From Verrucomicrobiales bacterium (GTDB taxonomy: Bacteria; Verrucomicrobiota; Verrucomicrobiia; Limisphaerales; UBA11320), in NCBI GenBank assembly GCA_016793885.1, contig JAEUHE010000092.1, positions 1 to 58,343 on the forward strand: 58,343 bases of DNA, given 5' to 3'. The position numbers and the translations under genes were made by a program. Numbering within the stretch: the first letter of the stretch is position 1; every line of letters begins with the position of its first letter. Shown piece by piece: positions 43,511-53,974 of the stretch. The notes beneath the pieces were generated by a model. That model saw only the letters and a list, made by a program, of their open reading frames with translations, made no database searches and had not been told where the DNA came from.

Positions 43511-44422
43511 TCATGGAACCAGGCGGACGCGATAGAATCGGCCCGGTTCCGCAGCATCACGGGCTACATTCGCTTGCGCAGTCCCTCCGGTGCCGGGGAC
43601 CACCGCGCCCACCTCCCTAAACGGCCCTTCGGCCTGAGTGGCTCCCTCCAGCTTGTATTTCTTACCCGTAGCGCTCTGCCACTGAACATTCACCTGCAAC
43701 TGTCCGGCTACCGGTGAGATGGTGAGGATCTTTAGCACCGAGTCTTTGTCCTTGGGATCGGTGCCAGCGAGATATTCCGATTCATTGTTAAAACCGTCAC
43801 CGTCTGGATCGAGGCCCTTGCCCGCCCGAGGATCATTGAGGCTGCCAAAGAAACCAGCTGCCCAAGCATCGTAAGGATCGGCTGGGGGAAGGATCGACAG
43901 ATCCACCCGAATCACCCGGCCGCGCACGCCGGCGTTGAATCCCGAGATAGGCACCGCGTTGCCGGTGGTGTTGAGACCATCGACGGCACGGACGCTCGCT
44001 AAAACGCCGTTGATCGTAGGGGTCAGTGAATAAACCGGAGGATTGCCTGACTTCAGCTCGAACGAACTGGGCCCGCCTGTCGACGCCGGATCACTGAGGC
44101 TCACTGGTCCGATCGTACGCGTGTCGAACGGCACTTCGAGCACATAGAACGACTGCCCACCTTGGTTCACGATCCGTACTGCCGGCCGTGAAGCAGTATC
44201 GAACACAGCCGTACGCGTGCCGTCCGACACCGACCAACTCGCACTGGTAATGGCAAGCCCCTGCGATGGATTTTGAACATTCACCACCGTGCCCCAGATC
44301 ACCAGACCGGGTTCGGGGACGCCGGGGGGGGCGGGTTGGGATACTGCCGTCACAGCAGAGAGCCAGCTGAGCACGAAAATAACCAGGGAAGTCGCCCGAA
44401 GTGTTTGGGTCTCATTGATCAT
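43511..44422 (-). CDS. Secreted protein with EF-hand-like calcium repeat and FYRV-type C-terminal module
   Basis: A 303-residue protein with a signal peptide (about 1-28). The N-terminal beta part (about 35-180) has GLVIWGTVVNVQNPSQG. At about 205-225 lies LDPDGDGFNNESEYLAGTDP, a thrombospondin-3/dockerin-like calcium loop. The C-terminal module (about 230-303) has the pattern VQWQSATGKKYKLEGATQAE and ends GRFYRVRLVP, a module also present in the gene at 54645-55676 and common in this phylum. It lies between the RHS gene and the giant protein gene, with gaps of 51 and 32 bases. Its place directly after an RHS gene is where an immunity gene would lie, but its signal peptide and modules do not suggest one. 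Confidence 0.7.
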   Translation of the reverse strand: MINETQTLRATSLVIFVLSWLSAVTAVSQPAPPGVPEPGLVIWGTVVNVQNPSQGLAITSASWSVSDGTRTAVFDTASRPAVRIVNQGGQSFYVLEVPFDTRTIGPVSLSDPASTGGPSSFELKSGNPPVYSLTPTINGVLASVRAVDGLNTTGNAVPISGFNAGVRGRVIRVDLSILPPADPYDAWAAGFFGSLNDPRAGKGLDPDGDGFNNESEYLAGTDPKDKDSVLKILTISPVAGQLQVNVQWQSATGKKYKLEGATQAEGPFREVGAVVPGTGGTAQANVARDAAEPGRFYRVRLVP

Positions 44423-44473
44423 AACATGGAGCGTTCAAAGCCACTGAATGTCGAAAAGGTAAGCATGTCGTCA

Positions 44474-47400
44474 CTAGTGCACAGGTGAAGGAGGAGGGGG
44501 CTGGGAAAGGGTTGTTTTGACTTTAAACAAAAGCTCACCCTGTCCTTGCAAGATGATGCGACAGACTCCCAATGGAGGTCCGATTGGGAAGGTGGCTTTG
44601 GCAACTCCTGAGACTCTACCAACGCAGGAAACCTCAGTAGACTGGCCAATTACCGATTTTATTTGGCAGTTGATGTCGCCTCCCGCGCGAACTCGGAATT
44701 TACCAACGTTCAAAAGTTTGAAATCCTTGCCGTAGGAGAGGTTCCCGGTAGCTGTGGTAGTTCCATCCCCGGAAACCTTGAAATCGCCTGCTCCTGCAGC
44801 TTTTCCTGCCTTGGGTGAAGTGAAGCTACTGTTTAGGAGGTCGACAGCCCCTTCTGCTTTGGTTTCGTTGTAACAGGCTTTAAGAAATTCCTTATTGAAC
44901 TTACCACCAAGCGCCGAAGCCCCTACGTTGGCGCAGGTTTCATGTCCGTCCAAAGAGCTGTAACTATGACTCACCGTGGCGTGAGTCTCAGCGAGCGAGG
45001 GATAGCCGCATTGCAAGGTAAGTGAAACAGTCCCAGAACCTGCGAATCCCTGGTCCGAAACCGGTGGCGTGGACTCTCTCTGCTGTGGGGCTTTCGCTTC
45101 ATTCATTCCCGACGGGTCGCAGAACATCAGTGGGTTATTCCCGCAGTAGGCATAAGGGTTGAGGCGATCCGGCACCATCAAACGTTGACCGGGATTCGAA
45201 AACGCAATCACGTCGACGCGACAAAACCTGCCAACGGCCCCGCTGAGGTAGCGGGTTTCAAAGTAGTTCAGCCCACTCTCCTCATCCCTCTCCTTCTGAG
45301 TGAACTGATAAGGATCCTTCAGCGACCGCGGGTTAAACTCATGGCGCGGCAGACCGAACGCATAGTAGGAAGTCTCACTGACGAGTTGTCCGTCAGCATC
45401 CGAGATCACTGCGGAGCTACCCAGATGGTCCTGATGGTAGTAGCGCACCTGGAGTGCCGCTGTGTCGCTCGCGAGCAAGCGGCCGGATCCTCCCCGGGTC
45501 CAGAAAGCCTGACCGGGCAAGATCACCTCCGGATCCGACTTTCCAACCAGCGCCTGCAACTCCAGATTCCCAAACCGATGCCGCCATCGTTGATGCCCCG
45601 GCTCATACCTCGCGATCCACAATCCAGGCTGCGAATCAGCGCTCAGGCGAATCGGCTCGTTGAGGGGATTCCCCAGGAACTGGCTCCCTCCTGTCAGCGG
45701 AGCCAGATCGAGCATAGCAGAAGCTCCCCGAAGCAGCACCACTGTTTCCTGGCGCGCATAAATCCAGGCGGTGACTCCAGCGGGAACCGTGGTCGTCGGT
45801 TTGATCTCCACCCAACCGGTGTCACCCACCACCTGAGATCCGTAGCCCGACCCCCCCACATCCGCATTCTGTTCTCGCGACAACTGGGGGAACTGACCGC
45901 CCACCGTCAAAAAAACATGATTCCATCCCGGCGTAAGACGCACCCGTTGAATGCGCTGCTGCCCCGAGAACTGAGCCGTCACCCGCGCTACGCGAGTGTC
46001 CCCCTGCCAAACGTACTTAACGAGGGATTCCCCTTCCCGAACCTCAAAATAGCGGTTCACATAGGCCACCGAAGTCACCACTCCCGCCGGGTCACTCGGA
46101 TACACCGTCTTGGAGATCCGGCGATCCGTGTAATCGTAGGTGTACACCGCTCGCAGGGTGGCGCTCCGCACTTCAATCAGCCGATCTTTAAAATCCCAGC
46201 GATTGGTTAACCCCTCCATTTCGACCACGTTCCCGTTGGCATCGTAGCGGAAAGCCCGCGGAGCAATTCCGGGACGCAAGCTCTCAATCAATGTGAGCGC
46301 ATGCGGTCCCGGCGGATCGTCGGCCTTGCGTCCAAGGCGATGGAACCGTCCTGCTGATCCACCCGATTCCATCCGCCCCAGGTCCACCAAAGGCCGTCCG
46401 TCGCTGACGTCCAGGATGGTGCTAGTCTGCGACACCATGTTCCCAATCCGGTCGTAGCGATACACGGCTTGATTGGTTGAGGCACCGCTGGTCAACCCCG
46501 GATATCGAGCGGAGGTCAGCCGATAGAGATTGTCATAGCCGAAGATCTGAGTGTTGAACCGCTGCACGGCTTGCGCCTGGTTCTGCAGGGAACGCCGATC
46601 AGCAATCTGCTCGATGTTGGAGACTCCATCAAACTGATACTCCAGATCGATCAGTGCCGCGCCCTGCGCGTTGGTCGTCTGCAGCCGTGTGAGGCGCAAC
46701 CGAGGATCATAGGCATAGTGAGTCTGCGCCTGATTTCCATAGATGACGGCGTCCAGCTGTCCCGAAGGACGATAGCGAATGGAGCGCACCACATCCCCGA
46801 GCAACGCTGCATGCACGCGAGTGAGCTGACTGCGTGGATTGTAGCCGTGCTGGATCTCATCTCCGTCGGGATACGTCAGGCGCTGCAGCCGATCCATACT
46901 GTCAAAAGCGAAGTGGGTCCGATAGCTGAACAACCCTCCGGTCACCAGGTCCGGAATCCGCTTCACCTCCCAGACCATCCGGCCCCGGGCGTCGTAGGAA
47001 AAATGCGTCTCGCCGGATAGATCCTTGACTGAGGCCAGCTGCCCTTTCGGGTTTTCCGCCTGGCCTCGGGTGCCATCCCCCAGATCCAGATTGGGTACCA
47101 CGTCGTCATAGATATACTCCACATCAACCCCGCGCGGATTGCCGTCCTGATAATCCTCCGTGCGAATCCGATTGGCTCCGTCATAGGTATACCGGATGAT
47201 CTGACCTTTGGCATCGGCCGACTCCTTCAAATTGGAGGCGTCGTCGTAGCGGAATGACATCACACCACGATCGGGATCGTTGAGAGTGATCAACCGCTTC
47301 AACCCATCATACTGCATGGTCTTGACGTTGCCTTGGCTGTCCTCAATACGGGTCAGTTGATCGTTGAGATCGTGGTCATAGCGCGTCCTCCAGCTGGTCA

Positions 47401-50400
47401 GGGTTCCGGGATCACCCAAATCCGTCAACCGGACCTGCTCGTCGACGCCAGTCAGCCGACCTAACCCGTCCCGGTGTTGCGCATAAGGCGTGCCCTGATG
47501 GACGGAGCCGATCCGCGTATCTTCCGAGTCGAACAACCAGGTCTCGAACGGTAGATGCTGGGTCAACGAAAACATCCGCGGACCGCCCCACGATTCGGGA
47601 ACCAGCACGGTCTGGATCTCCCGGCCGAGCGGATCACTCCGGATCTCCGATGCCAAGATCTCCGGCTGATGCGAATCCGATAGAGGCGGCCGACCGGATG
47701 GCCAGATCTGAGTGAATTGCGGAACCTCGGGACTCCCGATCTCAAACGGTTGCCAAAGCCCCTTGACCCCAAAGCGCAGATTGTAACTGCTCGCTTCCTT
47801 GACAATCCAGCGCCCCTCCGTCTCCGACTCCTCGATGCTCGCCAGCTTTTTACCACATCCATCGGAGAACCGGGCGGTGACAAACTCCCCCACTTCCCCA
47901 GACCGCTCCCGTTGCCGCGTCGTCACGCGGCTCATCGAGCCAAGCGGTACCAAACGCAGCGAGAGGTTGCCGACGGCGTCATACTCATACGCCCGGCCCC
48001 GCACCGGATCGGCGGGTTGATATTCGAAAGCCGAAGTCGGCAGGGCATCGGTATCCCCCGGCTGCACAATCTTCACCAACCGCCCAAAGCTGTCGTAATG
48101 ATACCGGGTCAGGTGCCCGTTGAAATTGGTCGCCAGCGTGACCACTCCAAAACCAAGATCGTAGGTGACGCTGGCCACCAGCGGAGGACGAGCCGGATCC
48201 ACCACAATCTCCTCGCGAACGGGATACGTCTTCATCACCGCATCCCACTCCACCCGACGCACATTGCCGTTGGGATCCAACGACTCGACAATGTTTCCCC
48301 AGGCGTCAAAACGTGCGCGCGTGGCCTGAATCGAATCCTGAGTGGTCGTGAATTGCACCGTTCGATGCGGCAGCGCTCGGGACTGGATGATTCCCCGCAA
48401 CCCCACCGCAGGGTCGCCATCGTAATAGTGAATTTGGCGACTCACAAACACGCCGGCCTCATCCGTGACCTCCACTGCGTCCGGACGATCGATCACCCAC
48501 AACGTCAGGGCGTTTCCACCCAGCGCATAAGTCGTCGTGGTCACCCGCTCATCATCCACCTCCTCATCGAGGCGTCCCCAATCCTTGATCAGACGCTCGT
48601 TTCCGTAATTGTCATAGTCGAAAGTCCTTCGCGTGATGCGAGCGGCGCGGACGGGATATCCGAAATCGACTGACAGCAGCCCGTTGGCTTCATACCGTTC
48701 CACCCACTGGTCCCGCGCGTATGCAAATGAGACGCTCCTTCCGTTCTGCGGCATCGTCGATATTCCCTCGGCCGCAAATCGTCCGGCAGGCCGCGCTGTT
48801 GCCGGTTGGACGCGATAGTCCTCCAGCAGGCCATCCCCGTTTTGATCCGCGAAGTAGGACAAGGGCTCCTCTGGACGATACAATCGGCGTATCACCCAAT
48901 CAGAAATGGAGCGGGTGTAGACATACCGAGAAGGAGTCAACTGCCGTTGAGCTGCCGTATCGCTCGCCACCACGGCAGCCTCCCCGCCAGCATCGAATCC
49001 TCCGTCGGGCCCCCCGTGCAACACCACCGGATCCACCTTCTCCTCGACCAGCAGTATCCCTTTGAGCGCCTCCTCTTCGCGCCCCCCCACCTCAGTGAAC
49101 TCGTCGGTGAAGGTCGCGATGGGAACCTCGTCGCCATAGTCATCATTGTCTCGTTGATCAGCCGCTCCCGTGTGAAATCGAAATCGCGTCACGAGCGAGG
49201 GCCCGCTCACCTGCCCCGTCGGAGTCTTGCCTCGATTCCATCCCTCGCTGACCTGCATCAGTCCGGTGGCTGGTTCAAAAAGAAAGTCATCCCCATAGTC
49301 GACCCGCTGGGCGAAGGAAAATCCCCGGAACTCACGCTCGTAACCGTCGTAGTAAGGATCTCGGTAGCTGAACTCTGCCACAGCGGTGTCTTCGCCTCCG
49401 TCCCCATTCAAGTCCTGGCCGCATTGTACTCGGATTTGACGAACCACCTGGAGGGCGATCGGCGCCACTGTTCTCCAAGGGTGTCCAGAGACACGAGCGC
49501 GTAAAGCGTCTTCTGCCGCTGAGCCATAAACGATCGTCGTCCGCTTCCCCAGGGAGTTGTCGATCCCCCTCAGGAGGCTGGGCTTCCCTTCCGGAAGGAG
49601 GTCCAAGTAATACCAGTTGGGCGCGCCGGGATTGACGAACAGCAGGTCGACGGATCCGTTTCCATTGAGATCAGCCGTCCGGAGCACCGTCGGCCCATCA
49701 ACATCCCTGGGTTGATAAGGCGGAAGCCCCGCCCTCTCGTAGATGGGCGACCATTGTTGTCCGGCGATGTTCACGCGGAGCTGAAGTAGGGTCTGAGCGC
49801 CGCTGCCATCCAGTATCAGCACGTCCGCAAGCCCGTCCCCGGTAAAGTCTTCGATAAGAACATCGCGCAGGTCAGCACTGGGAACAAGAAAGCTGTCACC
49901 TAAAGCCGGTGCCATCGATCGCTCATCGGCGTACCGCCCCAATCCGCAGAGCGGCCAGTAACTCACTCGAATCCTCACGCTACCCCCGTCCTGCTCGGGT
50001 GCCAGGCACACTAGATCGAGAAGCCGATCTCCGTTCATGTCAACCAACTGAACACAGGGATTAGGTTTGCCGTCCGGCCCATCAAAGGTATTGGCCAAAG
50101 GATAAGAAGGCGGCAGCGTAGACAGCCCCTCGAGCCAGGCACCCGTTCGAGAGCGATAGAATGTGTTCACCCTCATACCGCCCAAGCCAGGCTCGAGGTT
50201 CACGAAGTCTCCACGTTTGTCGAAGTTGGCGTCCATCTGCCGAGTTCGTGCCTCGCTAAAATTGACGTACGACGGCGGTGCGATGAATGGAGTAGAATCT
50301 AACTCCTGCAGACTGAAGCCCAGCCGCTCCGGATCCACTCCATCGAGGTGAGCTCGATTCAAGAAGGTCTCCAGCCGTTTGTTGGCACCGTCCGGCACTA

Positions 50401-51850
50401 GGTTAGAAAGATCCACCAACCCCTTTCCTTTGGGATCATGGACTACGGATTCCGGCTGCGCCAGGTCGACCGGTGAGATCCCGAGCACTTGTCGGGCTGG
50501 AGCGAACTGCAGTTGCGGCCCGGCCGCCGCTTGCATCTCACCAAGATTCAGCGCGACAGATTGCGATACCCCCGCACCCGTTTGCAGGGTGGCGAAGAGA
50601 TCCGGCAACCCATCCCCGTTAAGGTCCGCCAGCTGCACACTGCCACGCGGGTCCGCGAGATCCAGCTGAGGCACCGACACCAGCGATCGTTGGTCGGCCT
50701 GCTGCAGACTCAGTCCCGAATACGAAAACAGCAGCGGTGGCAGCATGTTGGAGTCACCTCCTGACCGGTCCAACTGAGTCACGCGCTTCAACAGACTGAC
50801 GCCCAGATCCAGCATATCGGCCTGCGCGTTAGACTGCTCCTGGGTGAGATCGCCTTCAGCATACGCATACGCAAAGGTATAGGCACGGACGAGTTGCCCT
50901 AGGGTACGCACCTCTATCCGACGCAATCGCTTCTCGAGTCGAGCGGAAAACGCCGGACGGTAATCGTCAAAACCATCAACTCGATCTTCGTAGAAAAACA
51001 AGACTTCATGCCCTACCTCCGTTAAACGGTTGTACACCACTCGTGAGGGATACAGCACACCCACGCCGGGGAGATACTCATACTCGATCATATTGCCATG
51101 CAGATCAGCCGTGGTATCGAGCATCCAGCAATAAGTGCGATCGAAAGCGGACAAGGCAGCCTTTTCCGGATTTTCAACCAAGCTCCAGCGCGACGCCTGG
51201 CCGCGATAGCGTCCAAAGGTATGTCGAATGCCATTTCGCTCCGTCATTTCCCAGGCATCCGCATTCCCGTCCTGATCGGAATCGATCTGCCGGAATCTCT
51301 GAAAGCCTCTCTCGTTCTCGCAGCGCCAGTCCCTTCCGGCATTGTTCAACGGAACCAATTCTTCTCCCTGATATAGGAACGTGTCCGCGTCGGAGTAGTC
51401 GGGAAAACCTTTGTCCGTCTGCCGCTTGATGCAACCAAACTCGAGTCCCCATCCCAAGCCGGCCAACCCATTGCCCGCATTGGAATCGTAGTTTAAACGG
51501 ATGGAGGGCTGCAGCCCAGCACGCCCGGGCGGAAGAGCAATACTCACCCCATACGTCGCACTGCCAGTGTTGAGCTGCGGTTCAAAGGACTCACCCAAGC
51601 CTTCGATCGACCCAGCACCGCTGGGGAGTGAGATGACATTGGGCTTAACTCCGCTCTTGTCGGGAACGGCGGAATGTAAGCCAAGCTGCCCTAGGCATAG
51701 CCATGTGAAGCAGAACCAAACCGGGATCCGCAGGAGGGATGCAGCATCTTGACCACAGATGAAACTCGCGCGGCCAGGCGGATTGAGGAAGAAGCCAGTT
51801 CCTCGCACGCGCGCATGAGCCCAGCTTCCTGGTTTGAATTTACACTTCAT
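44474..51850 (-). CDS. SpvB/TcdB-RHS fusion protein (TcB-TcC-like) with variable tip
   Basis: About 2458 residues, starting at ATG 51850; longer starts up to 52006 are possible. A hydrophobic stretch (LLRIPVWFCFTWLCLGQLGL) suggests export. The SpvB domain follows (ISLPSGAGSIEGLG, SIRLNYDSNAGNGLAGLGWG), then FG-GAP/VCBS repeats (ADLNGDGLPDLF, VDMNGDRLLDLV, EDFTGDGLADVL, ADLNGNGSVDLL) and TcdB middle parts with REFRGFSFAQRVDYGD. Many RHS/YD repeats lead to the core end NPYAYCGNNPLMFCDPSGM. In Tc toxins and RHS proteins this part forms a shell and cleaves itself after the DPxG motif. The last 209 residues (44477-45103) match nothing I know, contain six Cys, and are visibly less GC-rich. First gene of the five-gene run. 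Confidence 0.88.
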   Translation of the reverse strand: MKCKFKPGSWAHARVRGTGFFLNPPGRASFICGQDAASLLRIPVWFCFTWLCLGQLGLHSAVPDKSGVKPNVISLPSGAGSIEGLGESFEPQLNTGSATYGVSIALPPGRAGLQPSIRLNYDSNAGNGLAGLGWGLEFGCIKRQTDKGFPDYSDADTFLYQGEELVPLNNAGRDWRCENERGFQRFRQIDSDQDGNADAWEMTERNGIRHTFGRYRGQASRWSLVENPEKAALSAFDRTYCWMLDTTADLHGNMIEYEYLPGVGVLYPSRVVYNRLTEVGHEVLFFYEDRVDGFDDYRPAFSARLEKRLRRIEVRTLGQLVRAYTFAYAYAEGDLTQEQSNAQADMLDLGVSLLKRVTQLDRSGGDSNMLPPLLFSYSGLSLQQADQRSLVSVPQLDLADPRGSVQLADLNGDGLPDLFATLQTGAGVSQSVALNLGEMQAAAGPQLQFAPARQVLGISPVDLAQPESVVHDPKGKGLVDLSNLVPDGANKRLETFLNRAHLDGVDPERLGFSLQELDSTPFIAPPSYVNFSEARTRQMDANFDKRGDFVNLEPGLGGMRVNTFYRSRTGAWLEGLSTLPPSYPLANTFDGPDGKPNPCVQLVDMNGDRLLDLVCLAPEQDGGSVRIRVSYWPLCGLGRYADERSMAPALGDSFLVPSADLRDVLIEDFTGDGLADVLILDGSGAQTLLQLRVNIAGQQWSPIYERAGLPPYQPRDVDGPTVLRTADLNGNGSVDLLFVNPGAPNWYYLDLLPEGKPSLLRGIDNSLGKRTTIVYGSAAEDALRARVSGHPWRTVAPIALQVVRQIRVQCGQDLNGDGGEDTAVAEFSYRDPYYDGYEREFRGFSFAQRVDYGDDFLFEPATGLMQVSEGWNRGKTPTGQVSGPSLVTRFRFHTGAADQRDNDDYGDEVPIATFTDEFTEVGGREEEALKGILLVEEKVDPVVLHGGPDGGFDAGGEAAVVASDTAAQRQLTPSRYVYTRSISDWVIRRLYRPEEPLSYFADQNGDGLLEDYRVQPATARPAGRFAAEGISTMPQNGRSVSFAYARDQWVERYEANGLLSVDFGYPVRAARITRRTFDYDNYGNERLIKDWGRLDEEVDDERVTTTTYALGGNALTLWVIDRPDAVEVTDEAGVFVSRQIHYYDGDPAVGLRGIIQSRALPHRTVQFTTTQDSIQATRARFDAWGNIVESLDPNGNVRRVEWDAVMKTYPVREEIVVDPARPPLVASVTYDLGFGVVTLATNFNGHLTRYHYDSFGRLVKIVQPGDTDALPTSAFEYQPADPVRGRAYEYDAVGNLSLRLVPLGSMSRVTTRQRERSGEVGEFVTARFSDGCGKKLASIEESETEGRWIVKEASSYNLRFGVKGLWQPFEIGSPEVPQFTQIWPSGRPPLSDSHQPEILASEIRSDPLGREIQTVLVPESWGGPRMFSLTQHLPFETWLFDSEDTRIGSVHQGTPYAQHRDGLGRLTGVDEQVRLTDLGDPGTLTSWRTRYDHDLNDQLTRIEDSQGNVKTMQYDGLKRLITLNDPDRGVMSFRYDDASNLKESADAKGQIIRYTYDGANRIRTEDYQDGNPRGVDVEYIYDDVVPNLDLGDGTRGQAENPKGQLASVKDLSGETHFSYDARGRMVWEVKRIPDLVTGGLFSYRTHFAFDSMDRLQRLTYPDGDEIQHGYNPRSQLTRVHAALLGDVVRSIRYRPSGQLDAVIYGNQAQTHYAYDPRLRLTRLQTTNAQGAALIDLEYQFDGVSNIEQIADRRSLQNQAQAVQRFNTQIFGYDNLYRLTSARYPGLTSGASTNQAVYRYDRIGNMVSQTSTILDVSDGRPLVDLGRMESGGSAGRFHRLGRKADDPPGPHALTLIESLRPGIAPRAFRYDANGNVVEMEGLTNRWDFKDRLIEVRSATLRAVYTYDYTDRRISKTVYPSDPAGVVTSVAYVNRYFEVREGESLVKYVWQGDTRVARVTAQFSGQQRIQRVRLTPGWNHVFLTVGGQFPQLSREQNADVGGSGYGSQVVGDTGWVEIKPTTTVPAGVTAWIYARQETVVLLRGASAMLDLAPLTGGSQFLGNPLNEPIRLSADSQPGLWIARYEPGHQRWRHRFGNLELQALVGKSDPEVILPGQAFWTRGGSGRLLASDTAALQVRYYHQDHLGSSAVISDADGQLVSETSYYAFGLPRHEFNPRSLKDPYQFTQKERDEESGLNYFETRYLSGAVGRFCRVDVIAFSNPGQRLMVPDRLNPYAYCGNNPLMFCDPSGMNEAKAPQQRESTPPVSDQGFAGSGTVSLTLQCGYPSLAETHATVSHSYSSLDGHETCANVGASALGGKFNKEFLKACYNETKAEGAVDLLNSSFTSPKAGKAAGAGDFKVSGDGTTTATGNLSYGKDFKLLNVGKFRVRAGGDINCQIKSVIGQSTEVSCVGRVSGVAKATFPIGPPLGVCRIILQGQGELLFKVKTTLSQPPPPSPVH

Positions 51851-52037
51851 GACAAGACGCCACACCATACTATCAACCAGCCGTGCCCGTGTTCCCACGC
51901 GGCTGCAAAGTCTCCACCCCACCAACCGGCATGAGGAGTCGACGACAGACGAATCCTGCATACCGAAATCCTGAAACCTCATTGTCCGCCACGCTCCCGA
52001 ATGCAATCTGGCACGGCGCGACGGAACGTGGTCAGAG

Positions 52038-52050
52038 CAGACTTAGTCTG
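52038..52050. promoter_or_regulatory. Candidate operator in the divergent region
   Basis: CAGACT-T-AGTCTG is a perfect inverted repeat of 6+6 bases. It lies in the 312-base region between the RHS gene and the sensor kinase gene, which must hold promoters for both. NarL-type regulators bind short inverted repeats, so it is a candidate site for the regulator at 53975. No other signal in this region is clear. Confidence 0.3.
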
Positions 52051-52162
52051 AGATAAATTCACGAATCTGCCTCACCGACACCATGAGTTGATATCAGGAT
52101 CATACTCGCTGAACAATAGAGGCATATACCCCTAAGCATTTGCGATCGACGCTCTCGCGAGA

Positions 52163-53935
52163 ATGGGGCATAGATCTCGCGTCATGGGCTCCCGAATAAC
52201 CAACTCGCTGCGCCTTTATGCCAAGGCAGCCCTTGTTCTCTTGGGAGGTTTGGTGGTTTCCACGCTCTTAGCATGGCAGCTACGGCAGAAGGCAGAGAAA
52301 CTGGACGAGGAGAGATTCAAACTGGAATCCCATGTCACGCTGCAGCTCCTGGAGACCACCATGGAACGCTATGAGGAACGGCTTGCTCGATTGGCCGACC
52401 ATTGCGCGCTCTTCGAGGAGCTTCCCCTGGAAGTCTGGTCGTTTCGCAGCGATAGGATCACCGACTTTAACTACAACCTGCCCTCGATTCTGCAAGCCGT
52501 GTTTTGCCCCAGGATCAAGCCGGCGAACTTTAAGACGCATGCCGAGCGTGCACGGACGTTGAAAAAGGGTGCCTACGAATTCGATCCAGAACGGCGTCCG
52601 AATCGAAAACTAGCGTTGCCAGTGGAATTCCAGTACACTCGAGCCGGAGTCGTAAAAGTCCCACTGGGTACCGACATGGCATACACCACAAACTGGCACC
52701 CTTCCCTAGAGTCTGCTCTCGGCCAGCCCGCGGGGTGGGTCAGTTCGAAACCGGTTCAGCTGGCTCGCACCAATGGAACTTTCGAAAACGGCTTCTGGTT
52801 TGTCATACCGACTTATAAATCTCATCAAGACCTCGCTCGACCGAGCCGGTTGAGGTACACCGACCCAGCCGCCGAACTGAACCGAACCAGGAGTCTGTAC
52901 AGATCGGCGGCCACCGGCTTGCTGGCGGTTTTTATCTCCACTGATCGGATGATCGATAAGTCTTACAATCTACACAGCGTTTCGAATCGGATTCACGTCC
53001 GTCTCTATGCGAGCAAGACCCCCGAACCGGAAAGTCTTTTGAACCCCGCCTCAAATCCTCCGCACAATCCCCGGCACCGACAACTTAAGGTCATCCCGTG
53101 GTATACGCGTCGATGGTGTCTGGAAACGGCGAGCACCCCGCTGTTCGAGGCGGAATCCCCCCGAAGCCTGGCTGCCATGGCTTTGCTGGCAGGATGTAGC
53201 ATTAGCTTCATCACCTCGGCACTGATCGGCTTGTCGATCCGTGGCAACCTTCGCCAACAGCGCATGACGCAGGAAATCACTGAGGCGCGCGACACCATCG
53301 CCGCGGTGGAAAGGGATCGAGAGCGGCTAGGGCACGACCTGCACGATGGCGCGATACAGTCCCTCTACGCCATCCAGCTGGGATTGAGTCGCACTGCCGA
53401 AGACGTCGGCACCACGATGCCTCCGGCCGCAACAACCCTCGCCGCGACTCGGGAGCGATTGGATGAGGTCATCGCTGATCTTCGACGCTTTATCCACGAG
53501 CCCGCACCAGCCGAGTCTCCCGCCGCGCCGCTGCAAGTCGACCACGTCCTCAGCTCTATGGTTCAGTGGCTTAAACCAACCACCGGCGCCACCCTGAGTT
53601 TTAACAGCCGATCAGAGATTTCGAAGCGGGTCACTACCGCACAGGCAGTGACGCTCACGCAAATCTGCCGAACCGCCCTGGCCAACGCGCTACGCCATTC
53701 CCAAGCCGAGAACATCCAGGTTCGCTTGGATGGGACCCCGCAGGCCATCCAGCTGTGGATCGAGGACGACGGGGTTGGGTTCAACCCGGAGGACTTCCAA
53801 ACAGTCGGCATCGGATTGCGCACGATGCGCAAACGGGTTCTCGAAATGCACGGCACCCTGGTGATCACCTCTCAACTCGGCCAAGGAACGCGCATCGCCG
53901 TGACTCTGCCGCTTCTTCCTACCCAAGCCGGTTAA
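52163..53935 (+). CDS. CHASE1-domain sensor histidine kinase (NarX/LiaS type)
   Basis: A 590-residue membrane kinase. Helix one is at about 20-40. The outside domain (about 60-310) matches CHASE1: TMERYEERLARLADHCALFE, NLPSILQAVFCPRIKPANF, VKVPLGTDMAYTTNW and ESALGQPAGWVSSKPVQL. Helix two is at about 335-357. A coiled coil leads to the HisKA_3 box ERDRERLGHDLHDGAIQSLY with H394 as the phosphorylated residue, then an HATPase_c domain with ANALRHSQ (N box), EDDGVGF and GIGLRTMRKRV. CHASE1 senses small molecules in other organisms. The regulator gene follows after 39 bases. The pair is divergent from the RHS/Tc-like operon. Confidence 0.9.
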   Translation: MGHRSRVMGSRITNSLRLYAKAALVLLGGLVVSTLLAWQLRQKAEKLDEERFKLESHVTLQLLETTMERYEERLARLADHCALFEELPLEVWSFRSDRITDFNYNLPSILQAVFCPRIKPANFKTHAERARTLKKGAYEFDPERRPNRKLALPVEFQYTRAGVVKVPLGTDMAYTTNWHPSLESALGQPAGWVSSKPVQLARTNGTFENGFWFVIPTYKSHQDLARPSRLRYTDPAAELNRTRSLYRSAATGLLAVFISTDRMIDKSYNLHSVSNRIHVRLYASKTPEPESLLNPASNPPHNPRHRQLKVIPWYTRRWCLETASTPLFEAESPRSLAAMALLAGCSISFITSALIGLSIRGNLRQQRMTQEITEARDTIAAVERDRERLGHDLHDGAIQSLYAIQLGLSRTAEDVGTTMPPAATTLAATRERLDEVIADLRRFIHEPAPAESPAAPLQVDHVLSSMVQWLKPTTGATLSFNSRSEISKRVTTAQAVTLTQICRTALANALRHSQAENIQVRLDGTPQAIQLWIEDDGVGFNPEDFQTVGIGLRTMRKRVLEMHGTLVITSQLGQGTRIAVTLPLLPTQAG

Positions 53936-53974
53936 TCAACACTGCCAATGCCATTCAGCCGCAGACACGACCTC

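Noticed and set aside
43511..44422. Immunity protein for the RHS tip
   Set aside because: It sits in the expected place but has a signal peptide, a calcium loop and an FYRV module, so it looks like a secreted structural protein.
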